64,000 bases of DNA from Ornithodoros turicata (GCF_037126465.1 NC_088210.1:13600011-13664010), one strand, 5' to 3'. Shown: positions 1-12,693, numbered from the stretch's first letter. The notes: a model not told the origin generated them from the letters alone. Numbers and translations are program-made.

Positions 1-3000
1 GTCCTGAGCCCCCAGGTTGCCTAAGGCGGGGCGAACCGGCCCAGGGCGGAAACGCAGCAGGCAAAAGTTCCCGCGTCCTGCGGTAGTGGGATCGCAACCA
101 TGAATGGGTAACGAGAGGCAGCCCAACCAACAAGGCCGAACCTAGACCTTTTAGCACATTTTGCCATATAATTATTGATGCAGGTTATAGAAGTGGGTCT
201 TTTTGAGTCCCATATGCGAATAATAATAATAAGGAAATTTCGAGTCGGTGCCAATATTATGCTTCCGCTGTCTTCTTCATCTTTTTTTCTCCTCCTCTTC
301 TTCTTGTAAAATAATTGAGAGAAGAATTATACTAAGGCGAGTAAAATACAAGCTGCGCGTGCTGCAGGGTGCGAATCTCGACCGAAATGGACGATTTTAA
401 AAAGATGCGCGCGCCATCAAGCGCGTGGCGCAAGGCAGCATGGGAACTTTGAGGGACACTGCTCCGTCGTCTGCTTCGGATATGCTTCATATCGGCTGAC
501 GCTGTGGCTGCGCACACCGGGAATGTTGTTCTTCTTCTTCTGCCTCCGCCTCTGGCCGTATCGTAATGCTTGAAGGCGCTCTAAGTTCCCATGAGCCCTT
601 GCGTACCACAGGTGGCGCTTGCTTTTCTAAAATGGTCTACGGCGCTCCGGTGCAACCAGGTGCCCCTTGCCATCTTCGATAAACTGCACTGGTGGGCAGT
701 GAAACTTCATCGATTAAAGGAGTGCACCCATTCAATGGAGCACTGAGTTGCCTCGAACCTTCACCGGGAAAACCGGCCGAGCGATTGCGTCAGAGTGCAA
801 TCCCAAGAAGCATCGCGATTGCCGGAAGCACGGCTGAAGGCGGAAGCGACATGTCGCCAGGTGTAGCCGGGCAAGCAGCAGCAGTCAGCCATCGAGCCAT
901 AAGAGACCTGGGCTGCGTTCCAATACCCCGGTTAGTCGATTGCCTAGCGGTCTAACCGGAAGTGCCGCCATGTTATGTCTCGTTCCAAATCTCGCCAAGT
1001 CCGCTATTCAGTCGGCTACCGCCTAGTGCGCATCGATGCAGTCTAGTTATACGCCTGACCATCTGACAGCCGGGATGGAGACGCGCGTTGACGGTACCAG
1101 CGTGCCCGCTGTTTCTGATGGCTTTAAATGTAAAGTTGCACATAGTGGTATGTTTTTTTAAAACTGCGTAGAGAGTTGGAAGACATGTTTAGTTGTGAAG
1201 GTGACAGTTTATTATGCACGATGTCCTACAAACTTAGCGCATTAGAGTCCTGCTGCGCTTGCGCCGTACGCATTTCTTGCGTGAGCAACAAGATGGCGCC
1301 ACAGGCGCCTCGGCTAGGCAAGTCTGTTCCAATATTGACAAGCAAAGGGGTCTATTCAGCTGCCTAGTCAGCTGCCTAGTCAGGCAGCTTCGCGGGCGCG
1401 AGGTATTCGAACGCAGCCCTGGACGACTGGCAATCGCCTATTGGAGAGCCGTGTCATGGGATAGTTACGCTAGTGACCGCTGCAAGCGCCACATAGCATT
1501 ATTGGAGAGAGGGAATGACACTATCATCCTTGCCACCGTCGTTCGTCTGCTACACAGGGTTACACAGGCTGTTGCTAAGCGCGCGCTACCCTCTCCCGTA
1601 CCGCTTCGTCCTTCTCAACACAGCCCACCATACATTGCCGCGGTTCCGGCAAGTCACGTGGTAACGAATAGTGCTAGCTAGCGACAAATCCGATAGCCAA
1701 GCGGCGATTGCCAGAACTACCACCCCGGTGCTGGGAGCTTTGCGGATGTCCAGGTCTCTACAGTATAGTAGTAGGTCGTGCATGACATTCGATCGGTGCC
1801 GCTCGCCAGGTGCCGCTCGCTACGGGTCGCGCAGCTTATGAGGCACAACGAGCAAAGGTCTCTAGGCGCCGCACGCTAGAATCCACCAGATCCACCAGTG
1901 CGGTGCAGTTTCATTATGCAGTTTCATTGTTCCATATTCGAGAATGCCTCCGCACAGGGCACCGCCAGTGTAGAGCGCCACGCCGCACCACGGTGGTTTC
2001 GGGGCAATTCCGGTGCAAGTTTATCGAGGACGCTATCAATACTATCTTCCTGTGTGTTTGCAGAGGGCGCTAAGAGATATGTCCCTCAAATACCCAAGAT
2101 AGCAGGTGGATTCACGGCCGGGAGCAGTGGCGCGCTCCTGTAATCCAGCTACCTGGAGGCCGGGTCTGGAGGACAGCCTGAGGCTGGGGTCAGTGTCTCT
2201 CGCCTGCCCATGTTGACTGGGTGTCCGCACTAAGAAGGACGTCAACATGGAGGCCACGGAGGAGTCCAGGGCTCCCAGGTTGCCTAAGGAGGGGCGAACC
2301 GGCCCAGGGCGGAAACGCAGCAGGCAAAAGTTCCCGCGTCCTGCGGTAGTGGGATCGCATCCATGAATGGGTAACGAGAGGCAGCCCAACCAACAAGGCT
2401 GAACCTAGACCTTTTAGCACATTTTGCCGAATAATTATTGATGCAGGTTATAGAAGTGGGTCTTTTTGAGTCCCATATGCGAATAATATAAATAAGGAAA
2501 TTTCGAGTCGGTGCCAATATTACGCTTCCGCTGTCTTCTTCATCTTTTTTCTCCTCCTCTTCTTCTTGTAAAATAATTGGGAGAAGAATTATACTAAGGC
2601 GAGCACTATTATCTGTGTAAATACAAGCTGCGCGTGCTGCAGGGTGCGAATCTCGACCGAAATTCTGGAAATCTCCGACATACGGCGCTCCGGTGCGACC
2701 TGGTGCCCCTTGCCATCCTCGATAAACTGCACTGGTGGGCAGTGAACGTCATCGATTAAAGGAGTGCACCCATTCAATGCAGCACTGAGTTGCCCCGAAC
2801 CTTCAACCGAGAAAACCGGCCGAGCGCCAGAGTGCAATTTCAAGAAGCATCGCGATTGCCGGAAGCACGGTGGAAGGCGGAAGCGACATGTTGCCAGGTG
2901 TAGCCGGGCAAGCAGCAGCAGTCAGCCATCGAGCCATAAGAGACCTGGACCACTGGCAATCGCCTACGGGAGAGCCGTGTCATGGGATAGTTACGCAGGT

Positions 3001-3950
3001 GACCGCTGCAAGCGCCACATAGCATTGTTGGGGAGAGGGAATGACACTATCATCCTTGCCACCGTCGTTCGTCTGCTACACAGGGCTACACAGGCTGTTG
3101 CTAAGCACGCGCTACCCTCTCCCGTACCGCTTCGTCGTTGTCAACACAGCCCACCATACATTGCCGCGGTTCCGGCAAGTCACGTGGTAACGAATAGTGC
3201 TAGCGAGTGACAAATCCCATAGCCAAGCGGCGATTGCCAGAACTACTACCCCGGTGCTGGGAGCTTTGCGGATGTCCAGGTCTCTACAGTATAGTAGTAG
3301 GTCGTGCATGACATTCGATCGGTGCCGCTCGCCAGGTGCCGCTCGCTACGGGTCGCGCAGCTTATGAGGCACAGCGAGCAAAGATCTCTAAGGCGACGCA
3401 CGCTAGAATCCACCAGATCCACCAGTGCGGTGCAGTTTCATTATGCAGTTTCATAGTTCCATATTCGATAATGCCTCCGCCCAGGGCACCGCCAGTGTAG
3501 AGCGCCACGCCGCACCACGGTGGTCTCGGGGCAATTCCGGTGCAAGTTTATCGAGGACGCTATCAATACTATCTCCCTGTATGTTTGCAGAGGGCGCTAA
3601 GAGATATGTCCCTCAAATACCCAAGATAGCAGGTAGATTCACGGCTGGGAGCAGTGGCGCGCTCCTGTAATCCAGCTACCTGGAGGCCGGGTCTAGAGGA
3701 CAGCCTGAGGCTGGGGTCAGTGTCTCACGCCTGCCCATGTTGACTGGGTGTCCGCACTAAGAAGGACGTCAACATGGAGGCCCCGGAGGAGTCCTGGGCC
3801 CCCAGGTTGTCTAAGGAGGGGCGAACCGGCCCAGGGCGGAAACGCAGCAGGCAAAGGTTCCCGCGTCCTGCGGTAGTGGGATCGCATCCATGAATGGGTA
3901 ACGTGAGGCAGCCCAGTCGATAAGGCTGAACCTGGACCTTTTAGCGTGCC
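1..3950. repeat. Tandem duplication, unit about 1.5 kb, two full copies and a partial third
   Basis: The segment starting GTCC(T/A)G(G/A)GCYCCCAGG recurs at about 1, 2266 and 3790 with the same downstream order (ACGCAGCAGGCAAA, GATTAAAGGAGTGCACCCATT, TTACACAGG, GGTCGTGCATGACATTCG). Copy 2 spans about 2266-3789. Copy 1 is longer because it holds about 250 extra bases at 385-640 and the element at 911-1418. Copy 3 stops near 3945. Identity is high by eye. No coding frame survives in both copies, so the short open frames here are not called. What the unit encoded is unknown. Confidence 0.8.
911..1418. mobile_element. Inverted-repeat element with GGCTGCGTTC ends, 508 bp
   Basis: Ends GGCTGCGTTC and GAACGCAGCC, flanked by CTG on both sides (908-910, 1419-1421). 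The second copy of the host tandem repeat has the uninterrupted site (AGACCTGGAC at 2941), giving the exact insertion point and a 3-bp duplication. A 3-bp duplication is compatible with PIF/Harbinger, but the sequence is not decisive. No transposase inside. Confidence 0.75.
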
Positions 3951-4084
3951 GAATATTCTTGGCACAGTTTTATTGAGGAAATTTCGAGTCCCTGCCATTA
4001 ATATGCTGCCGTTGTCTTCTTCCTTGCTCTTTTTCTTCCTCTAATTAGGAGATTTATACGTAAATTAAATGAGTCTAAATTTTA

Positions 4085-4260
4085 TTACTACATTATTATT
4101 ATTATTATTATTATTTTATTCCTGTAGCGATATGCTGCACGTGCCGCACGGTATAGGGATCGAACCCGGGATCTTTAGCACAGCAAGTCAGCAGGCTATT
4201 CACGACTCCAGCGAAGCCGTAGCCACCTTGTGGTGGAGGTGGCAACCCTCGAGTCCAGGT
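4085..4260 (-). mobile_element. tRNA-derived SINE with (AAT)n tail
   Basis: Minus strand has GATCCCGGGTTCGATCCCTA (B-box) and ends at the left in a (TTA)n/(AAT)n run (4086-4117). No cloverleaf with paired acceptor, so not a tRNA gene. Confidence 0.5.
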
Positions 4261-4463
4261 TCGGCGTGCGCCACCTATAGTCCGCTGGAGTCGCGAATAT
4301 CGGACGACAATCTTTGCATTCTGTCAATCAATCGGGGAATACGCATTACGTGTAGCATACCATTGAACCCAGTTGTGTAGCCAGATTGGGTATCTTGCCA
4401 GACGCATGGCAGATTGTTCAGCCTATGACGTCATACTTCACGAGACTTGAAATTAATTTTATT

Positions 4464-4802
4464 AGATAGAGAAACAATATTTTGGAAGAATACAATGCAA
4501 TTATACAATGTGGATTGCTGCCCTTGTCACACGGGCAGTCTTCAAGGACCATTGAGATCAATGACCACTGAAAATGCTGGTGGCACCACCTAGCGTGTAA
4601 TGTGTCAACATGTCAGGAAACATTGGATCCAGCTCTTGGAGAAGTTGACGCGTTACACGCTGGGTGGCGCTACGTGCGTTTTCAATGGTCATTGGATTGC
4701 AATGGTTGTTGAGGACTGCCCGTGTGACAAGGGTAGCAATCCACATTGTATAATCGCATTGTAATCGCACTGTATTCTTCCAAAAATATTGTTTCTCTAT
4801 CT
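4464..4802. mobile_element. Foldback element, about 340 bp
   Basis: AGATAGAGAAACAATATTTT at the left and ATATTGTTTCTCTATCT at the right, with inner arms CCCTTGTCACACGGGCAGTC and its complement. The interior GTGTCAACATGTCAGG is shared with the element at 4990 and with 11080. Confidence 0.65.
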
Positions 4803-4989
4803 CATAAACGAACCGTTGAAACGAAGTGCCTTGAAAAACAGCGCGTAGCGCCAGCAAACGCGTATCGTGTCAACCTGTCAAGCAGCATTGGATTCAATGC
4901 CCCTCTCCAAAGTTGCCACATTAGACGCTTGCCGGCGGTACGCGTGTTAACGCAGTTTGGTTTCAACGGTCGTCGAAGGCTGCCCGTGT

Positions 4990-5215
4990 TATACCCCTGC
5001 CACACAGGCAGGCTTCAATGGTCATTGAAACCAATCGTCATTGAAAGTGTGTGTAGCGCCACCAAGTGTGTAACGTGTCAACCTGTCGGGGAACATGAAT
5101 CCAATACTCTTTGGGAAGCTGACACGTCATACACTTGGTGTCACTACACATATTTTCAATGGTCATTGGTTTCAATGATCGTTGAAGACTGCCCGTGTGA
5201 CAAGGGTATAACAGA
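4990..5215. mobile_element. Related element with CCCYTGYCACACGGGCAG ends
   Basis: GTTATACCCCTGCCACACAG at the left, CTGCCCGTGTGACAAGGGTA at the right, interior CTTCAATGGTCATTG and GTGTCAACCTGTCGGGG. A further decayed member is at about 11035-11212. Confidence 0.6.
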
Positions 5216-6343
5216 GGGAAGCGAATTAACGGTCACGCGCAATTATTACGGTGTCTCCTTATCAGGCGATATGAAAAAGAATGCCGCTCCTCCCCTACCT
5301 ACCAAATAACAACCTTACTTACCTACAACCTACCTTACAAATAACGCTCCTCACCTACCTTCCAAGAAAACTACGTATCGACCATACCGTTCAGGTACGA
5401 GTCCATTCACGAATCGGAGGCCATCCATCAAGCGTGCAGGAGGAAAAGAATGGTTGTCACGAAAGCGACGAACAACTAATCGTTTCCACTTCGCAAACAG
5501 CCACCGGAGAAATGATTTCTGTCACAAGGGCTTTCGCCGCGTCTGTTGAGACGTGACGGATGTGACCGATTAGCGAGTTTCTAAAACAGGGTATACCCCA
5601 GCGTTCGCGGGGCTCCGCAAAAAAATAAAAAAGAAAAAACGAAACAAAAAACAAAAGTCACAGCGCATTGCGCAAAACACTGTTGAGTTCTGCGCATGCG
5701 CAGCGACGACCTCTTATTTCTTTCGGGACCACGTTCGCTTGGGTACCCTACTCTGAAGCCCTGTATTCTGCAGTTTTTCTTTTTTTTTCGGGGGGGGGGG
5801 GGATAGAAGGTGCAATTTAGCGTATACCCCATAAACGCGGAGTCACGGCAGATGACAACGAAGGCAACGCGAGAGACGGTTTTAAAATAGGGCGACCCAA
5901 AACGCAAGTGGTATAGTGCACATTATTTATTCAGTGTACAATATTATCCGTTTCATTCGAAAAATACTCGTTTTGCTCAAAAACGCAATTTTTGCCACAC
6001 CAAAAGATGTCTGTTTCTTGTCTTCCTTCTTTCCATTGTCGCTTGATCTCTCAAAAGATATCGCATAGCACGAGGGCGACGCATGTTCATTTTGGGTACC
6101 CACGCTACCTTCGAAGAACAGCGTGCGTCCTCAAAACCAAAGAACGCGGATTGGGTCCCGGGCGTGTGATCACCTTAAATCACATTCACGTCTACCCTAT
6201 TGTGGAGTTTAGTGAGTTGGAACCTTGGGGGGGAAGGGGGGATCGAGAGCTGCTAGCTGCTCTAAAGGCAATGAGTACCTTTCCATGTCAAGCTCATAAA
6301 GAGCTCATCCTACCTCCTCATCCTAAAGCTCATCCTACCCGTC
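5216..6343. other. Intergenic, no gene seen
   Basis: CT-rich and simple sequence, a poly-G run of 12 or so at about 5791, and a possible inverted repeat (GGGTATACCCCAGCG at 5590, CGTATACCCCATAAACGCGG at 5821). Nothing codes convincingly. Confidence 0.5.
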
Positions 6344-6803
6344 GTCACTGAAGGACACCCGTCCATTGCGGTAACCAGGACAGTTCAGAAACTTCCCTAT
6401 TTTTTTTTTTTTTTTCTCAATCCGTTGAAGAAGTTGTTGGATCGGGACAGGATGGAGCATAAAACATAGTCCGAAGCTTATATCATCACCCGACAAATTC
6501 TGTTACTAAAACATCAATAGCTATTTGGACTTGTTGGTACGTACATTTTCCTTGCTTCCTGGTACGCACATCTCCAGGCACATTTCCTTTTTTAGCGTTT
6601 AGTTTTAGTGCGTCGTACGCTATCGCCCTTGCGCACGTAAGCGATAGCGTGGTGAGTCTGCACGCTGTGCGAAGCTCTCTGCTTTTATTTTCTAACGGCG
6701 TGTTAGCACCGCGAGGCAACTGTGGCTAAGAGCGGCGTACAGATGTGGACTAATGGAGAGATGACAGCAGGAAGGAGTGAGGAATAGCAGGATTAGTATG
6801 CGT
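6344..6803. repeat. Direct repeat, first copy (second at 7350-7782)
   Basis: CACCCGTCGTCACTGAAGGA, CAATCCGTTGAAGAAGTTGT, GCGTCGTACGCTATCGCCCT and ACAGCAGGAAGGAGTGAGGA occur in the same order in both. This copy diverges after GATTAGTATGCGT, where the second runs on into a SINE. Confidence 0.75.
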
Positions 6804-7349
6804 AGTAAGCAGAGTCAGTGAAATCGAATGAGTTGATTCGCTAAAGAATGACACGATAAGGGTAAGAGCACCTCCCTCTTGCTTGCGATGTACGCATCGA
6901 TATCCGTCAGTACACGGACACATAAATATGGATACGAGTGTGGTACAAATATAAGCGAATATCTGCTTATATGTAAATTTTATTGAAAAGGCAATCAAAA
7001 TACAATTACGTTCCACTTTTCAGTATGTTCACCTCCCGCAGCAATGTACCTGTTCCCTCCTTTAATTGCTGGGAAGCTTCTTGATGAGTATCTCACATGA
7101 GCTTTTCGGTTGCTTGTGAAAGTTGGGCAGCACTGATGACCCAGTCATTAGTGTCAACTTCTTTATCTCCCAACATTCCCCGAATAAATGGGGAAGCACA
7201 CGGAGCCAAATGGCAACTGTAGAGAGGATGAAGTCGAACGTCTTACTTGAGCTGAGTGCTCACGCTGCCGCTGTCCGAGATCAGGAGGGGCTGCTTGGAG
7301 GAGCTGTAACTTTATATGTTTTTACTGTATACTTGTTCCTTTGAATTCT

Positions 7350-7782
7350 CCTCACCCGTCGTCACTGAAGGACACCCGTCCATTGCGGTAACCAGGACAG
7401 TTCAAAAACTTCCCTCTTTTTTTCTCAATCCGTTGAAGAAGTTGTTGGATCGGGACAGGATGGAGCATAAAACATAGCCCGAAGCTTATATAATCACCTG
7501 ACAAATTCTGTTACTAAAACATCAATATTTGGACTTGTTGGTACGTACATTTCCAGGCACATTTTCTTTTTTAGCGTTTAGTTTTACTGCGTCGTACGCT
7601 ATCGCCCTTGCGCACGTAAGCGATAGCGTGGTGAGTCTGCACGCTGTGCGAAGCTCTCTGCTTTTATTTTCTAATGGCGTGTTAGCGCCGCGAAGCAACT
7701 GTGGCTATGAGAGGCGTACAGATGTGGACTAATGGAGAGAGGACAGCAGGAAGGAGTGAGGAATAGCAGGATTAGTATGCGT
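7350..7782. repeat. Direct repeat, second copy
   Basis: About 430 bases matching 6344-6803 with small indels; contains the 3' part of a SINE at its right end. The two copies are about 1 kb apart. Confidence 0.75.
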
Positions 7783-7925
7783 CCTGGGCCGACTTCAGGG
7801 AGGAACTGTGCCAACATTCGTCTGGAAAGTCATCGGGAAAACCCAGGGAAAACCTGAAACAGCACATCCGATGGTAGGATTCGAACCCACCACCTCCCAG
7901 TCTTCAACACGACCTTGGTTTTTTA
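7675..7925 (-). mobile_element. tRNA-derived SINE, interrupted at its head
   Basis: Minus strand: GGTGGTGGGTTCGAATCCTA (B-box), then CTGTTTCAGGTTTTCCC, AAGTCGGCCCAGGAC and the GTACGCC/CTGTCC tail. The tRNA-like 5' part stops at ACCAAGGTCGTG where a palindromic repeat (7920-8190) starts. Confidence 0.65.
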
Positions 7926-8190
7926 TGATTTGCGCATGCGCAGAATCACCAAGGCTATCCCCTATGTACGCAAAGTCGACAGCGTACGATATGTACTAAA
8001 ACGCACTTATAGTGAGCTTTAGTATAACGTACGCTGTCGCCTTTGCACACACGCAAGAGATAGCGTGATGGTTCTGCGCAATGCGCAAAGCTCTCTTTAT
8101 GGTCTGCGCGTGCGTAGAACCACCAACGCTATCCCTTGCGCACGCAGACTCGATAGCGTACGACGTATTAAAACTCACGAATACTTCCTC
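7920..8190. mobile_element. Inverted-repeat element with CGTACGCTRTCGC arms
   Basis: TTTAGTATAACGTACGCTGT and GATAGCGTACGACGTATTAA face each other across GCGCAATGCGCAAAGCTCTC, with a second partial arm at 7925-8000. The same arm is next to the SINE tail at 6597-6690 and 7580-7670. Confidence 0.55.
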
Positions 8191-8194
8191 GCAC

Positions 8195-9060
8195 GCAGTC
8201 ACTTGATGACTTACCCGAGCAACCTCATCAATCTTCGAAATGCCTTCGTCGATCGCTCAAGACAGTGACATGCCACAGAGCTCGTGTCATTACAACGTGC
8301 CGTTATGGTAGAAGAACAGCTATCTATAAAAGTGAAATTTCTTCCTCCAGACGACTCCCCGGAAGAACCTGATAACGGAGTCTCTGCCCGGTAATTGCGC
8401 TACATGATCGTGCGCAGGATAATGTGCGCGATATCCGACGCCATCCTCTGTGAAGGACGTTGCCCGTGTTTCTCTCTATTGATCCATATTCCACATGTTC
8501 TGGTTCTATCTCGCCTTTTATTCATTCTTTTACGACACTTCGCCTCATATTTCGTAATCGTCCCCTTGTTTCTTTCCTTCTCGATTTTTTTTTTTTTGTC
8601 TTCTTTGCGCGCACCTTCATTATCGCTACGCACACGATAAATTCCTCAATAGACTGGTGCGTCGGAGTTACACAAAATTGAAATAATATGCAAAAATAAG
8701 CGTTGTAATGATAAGAAAAGGATAGCAATGGCGCCAGAACACCACGGGCAACCCAAAGGCCTTTCCACAAAAGGACACCCTTCCGAACGCCGTTTGCTGC
8801 CCACCACACACCGAGGAGATACTCCCTTTCGCGAGCGGGCCTTTGCAGAAAAGGAGAATGCTTATCTCCTTTACGGGGGAAAAGACGTAGCCTCGAGAAC
8901 CATTCTTCGAGAACGAGGCTAAAGAATAGCCTGGAACACAACCATTCTTGAACGTTTTCGTTATTAAGTTAGAAAGCCATCTTGCAGCTTATTTAATAAT
9001 TGCAGTTTATAAAGACCTCGGGAAGGCTCATGAGTGCAGTACTCTATAGCCGCATTTCAG
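8195..9060. other. Intergenic, nothing recognisable
   Basis: A short hairpin GTAGCCTCGAGAACC / GAACGAGGCTAA at 8887-8921 is the only structure noticed. Confidence 0.5.
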
Positions 9061-9269
9061 ATAGCGTTACTCGTGTGACACCGGCGGGAACTCCTTTCAG
9101 CAAGGCATCCTTCAAAGCAGTAAAGTACTCCCACTGCAAGGGAGTTCTAGGTAGCCCGTTTGTCAGTGGTATAATACCAGTGTCGTACGGTGCAGTCTTC
9201 AACAATCATTGAAACGAATGCCCATTGAACCAGAGCCGTGTATAAAAAAAAGGGGAGCCTGGCCATTAA

Positions 9270-9500
9270 TGGGTGGTGGTGGTGGTGGTGATAGGGCTTG
9301 CCGTTGTCAGCCTCACGTATGTGGGCAACGTCACGTACGACTCACGCCCTGGGGGAATGTGCGTCCTGGGCCGACTTCTAAGGGAACTGTGCCGACATAT
9401 GTCTGAAAGCGTCTGAAGAAAACCCAGGAAAAACCCCAGACAGCACAGCCGGCACCGGGATTCGAACCCGGGTACCTCCCAGTTACCTACCATTAATGGG
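9270..9500 (-). mobile_element. tRNA-derived SINE with (ACC)n tail
   Basis: Minus strand B-box GGGTTCGAATCCCGGTGCC, then GGTTTTTCCTGGGTTTTC and AAGTCGGCCCAGGACGC, ending in CCACCACCACCACC (9272-9290). 5' part missing. Confidence 0.65.
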
Positions 9501-9870
9501 ACCTGCCTATACCTGAAGCCCCACCACTTTTTGAAGTGTCTGGCCAATCACCAGTCGAAAGACAGTACCGTATTATTACAGGCTACCCGGAGTTATACTT
9601 CGCCCTTATTCACTCGGCGCCACCATGATGGGGAAACTGGATTGGTTTGGATTGAAACGGATCACCCCCAGAAACATACCAAGACTATGAATTTTGCTGC
9701 CACTTTTATCAACGTCATCTCATCTGCATGGAGAGAGGCATGTCGGGAAGACGCAGAACTGCAGAAACTGCTTCTTCGTACGCAGACGGTTGCCGGCGGG
9801 GAACGGTAACAGAAACGGAAACGGGTATTATACCGGAAATATAGCAGGTAACGGTAACAGAAACAGAAAC

Positions 9871-10010
9871 GGATATCGCACAGTTAGAATAACTGAAACA
9901 GAAACGGATATCGCACAGTTAGAATAACTGAAACAGAAACGGATATCGCACAGTTAGAATAACTGAAACAGAAACGGATATCGCACAGTTAGAATAACTG
10001 AAACAGAAAC
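9871..10010. repeat. Minisatellite, 35-bp unit, four copies
   Basis: Unit starts GGATATCGCACAGTTAGAAT and ends AACTGAAACAGAAAC, at 9871, 9906, 9941 and 9976, essentially identical. Flanked by related GAAACGGAAACG sequence (9805-9870, 10480-10575). Confidence 0.92.
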
Positions 10011-10019
10011 GGAAACGAC

Positions 10020-11000
10020 AATAATTTACGGCAATAATTCGGGTACCGCAGGACCCGAATCATTGCAATTCTTCACCGCATCATGTAGATATAAATTTAT
10101 GAAATAAACCTCAATGAAGCAAACTAAAATTAACTGAAGAACTAAAAATTAAATGAACTATCAAACTGGAGCATATAAGTAAGTAGCATACAGTAAATAC
10201 AAGAAGCTTAGTTCTTATACGCTTATGGTGACCTGGAAGCTGCAAGCGTGAGTGACATTCCTGGAAATCATGTTTATATTAGCTGTTCACAGGAAATCAC
10301 GTACCTCTATGTGTATTTTGAATAAACGTTGTTTCTTGTATGCATGTATATCCCTGGAGTCCTCAAAACAGACTTCAGAACGTAGAGGGATTAAGTTTTG
10401 TCACGGTCTCAATGCCTTTTTTTTTTTAAAGGAAAGAAAAGAAAAGAAAAAGCTGGAGGTGGGCGACACCGAAAACCGAAACCGAAACGTAACGGAAACG
10501 AAAGCAACAATGGTGGTAACCGAAATCGAAACAAAAACAAATAAGGGCCAGTAACGGAGGCGGTACGGAAACGAAAAAAGATTCCGTTAACTTTCCCTGG
10601 TTGCTCAGGTATGAACTTTCAGTCAAGTAACATAAGCAAACGGAATGAGAATTGGACATAAGAATGTAGATCCTATATATAAAAATCAACAAAAACATGC
10701 ACATTTTTACTCATCAGTGGCATCTTCCCTGCTACATTCTTGGGATCATGCGCTAGGCTTAACGCCAGCGACGAAACGCATGGCGGACTGAAAGTTGGGG
10801 CTGATTTTGCAGACATATAAAAAATTGATGAATGAAACTGAAGTAGTTTGTGAAAATATTTTGTCACGAAGTCCCCGCTTCGCTGTTCCAAGCACTGACA
10901 TCTTCATGTTGGAGAAATTTTGGTGTCATAGCGGTCCCCATAGAAAACACCAACCAATGAAATGCGCTCAAGTTCGATTGACAGGTCGAGCCTCGTTTTA
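10020..11000. other. Intergenic, AT-rich
   Basis: GAAACCGAAACG-type simple repeats at 10465-10580; otherwise unique AT-rich DNA without a gene. Confidence 0.5.
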
Positions 11001-11034
11001 GGCTCCTCCTAATGGCCAAACTCCCCTTATTATA

Positions 11035-11212
11035 CACGGCACTGCATTGAACGCACGCGCAACGCCACCATGAGTGTCAACCTGTCAAAGAGTATTGTAG
11101 CCAATGCTCCCTGACAGGTTGATGCGTTATACGGTTGGTGTCGCCACACGTATGATTCAATAGCCGTTGGTATCAATGATCGTCGAAGACTGCCCGAGTG
11201 GCAGGGGTGTTA
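11035..11212. mobile_element. Decayed member of the CACACGGGCAG foldback family
   Basis: GAGTGTCAACCTGTCAAAGA, CTGACAGGTTGATGCGTTAT and GACTGCCCGAGTGGCAGGGG match the inner and right parts of the 4990 element; the left end is lost. Confidence 0.5.
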
Positions 11213-11214
11213 GG

Positions 11215-12690
11215 ATTGCTCGGAAAACTCTGCTTCATTCATCACGCAGTCGATAAGGAACCCGGTGCAAAATATTTTATCTGAAAGATATCTCGTCACT
11301 GCCCTGTTTAGTTTACAAAAAGCGCCCTCAAAAGCCATCAGCGGCGCGGCATGACACTGGAGGCCCGGCCCGATCTTTCGGCTTGACATAGTCAGGCAAC
11401 GCCATGACGTAATATGAGCCTATAGCGAGCAGCGGCGATGTGTCATCTCACCACTGCTACGTGTTCTCTACGTCACGGAATGAGGTCAGCATCGCTCATT
11501 CGATTAACCTTGAATACTGGCGACACTCGAGGACGACGGCGTGTCTAAGCAACTTCCACCATGCCACCGACGAGTCGCTACCGTACCGCGGGGAATCGAA
11601 CCCGCGACCTTGAGTTGTGCAGGCGAACACGGTATCAACTGATCCACAGCGTTTTTTTTTTCCTTATTTTTTTTAGTGTTTGTGTTTTCAATTCACCGTG
11701 GCCCATCCAAGTGAACTGCAATAGACGAGTTCAGAAAAAGCCAGAGTGCTTAGCGTCGCTTTGAACTGTGGGAGTTTACTAATACGGAAGAAACGGACGG
11801 CCACGAAACTGATCAAATTTCTTCCCTGCCGGTCCAGTGTACACGACGTGTCAAGGTCAGCGAAAGCGAAGTGTGACGGACCATTCTTCGTTCCCGCCCG
11901 CCCAGGATGCAATGCGCGCGCAAGGAGCACTGGGATTTTTTTGAACTCATATATTCTGGAAAGACTATAGCAACGGAACCTCCCTTAGGGGCGCGCGAGT
12001 CATCACCCCCTGCGGCTGCCCCCGTTAGCGCAAGTTAAGTAAGATGACGCCGGAAGGAATTCTTCACTCGAGATTCAATCAAGCGACTCAGACGGGCAGT
12101 GCGAACTGCCAGGACGGAATCTCATTTCCTCAATCTGGAAACTGTCCACGTATATATATATGCTCGCTCAGTGTGCCGTCTTAGGAAGGAATCGATTATT
12201 TTCCAACGGGTACGTACCTTTTTATAGAAATCATATCGATTCTGCGAACCGAACGTGTCGTCCACCGTCGACTTCTCAAACCACTCATCTCATGGGAGCG
12301 TTGAACCACCTGGTCCCTACCATTACTGTCGCCCCGCACATGGGAAAGGGTGTCTTCGGAGAGGGCAATTCGCAACATGAAGTGTTGAATTGTCGTAACG
12401 TGTGCGCATATGAAACCGGCACTTCACGGAGCTTGATGAAGTTCTATGGAGATGAGGGACAAAGCGGTAAAAAAATTCGATTTATTCCTTTATCCTTTAC
12501 AACCTTCATAGTCATATATGTCTCCTTTTGATACCAATCGGAGAATTATCGTGTAACCAATTTGAGTGATTGTGACTGACTAAAACATGTTTCCGGTCAG
12601 GAAATATATTCCGTGTGACTTTCGCCTTTCGTTTCGAGAACTGGAGTAGCCTGCCCCGCTCATGAGCACAACTACATACTTTTCCATAAA
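11215..12690. other. Intergenic
   Basis: Apart from the SINE fragment at 11555 I see nothing. The 123-codon frame at 12160-12531 has no recognisable domain. Confidence 0.45.
11555..11655 (-). mobile_element. tRNA-like SINE fragment
   Basis: Minus strand GCTGTGGATCAGTTGATACC (A-box-like) and GGTCGCGGGTTCGATTCCCC (B-box). The acceptor stem does not pair, so a functional tRNA is unlikely. Confidence 0.45.
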
Positions 12691-12693
12691 AGC

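Noticed and set aside
9871..10010. CRISPR-like regular repeat
   Set aside because: Units are contiguous with no spacers, in a eukaryotic genome; it is a minisatellite.
12160..12531. 123-codon frame on the + strand
   Set aside because: No domain, signal peptide or splice support; could be real but cannot be supported.
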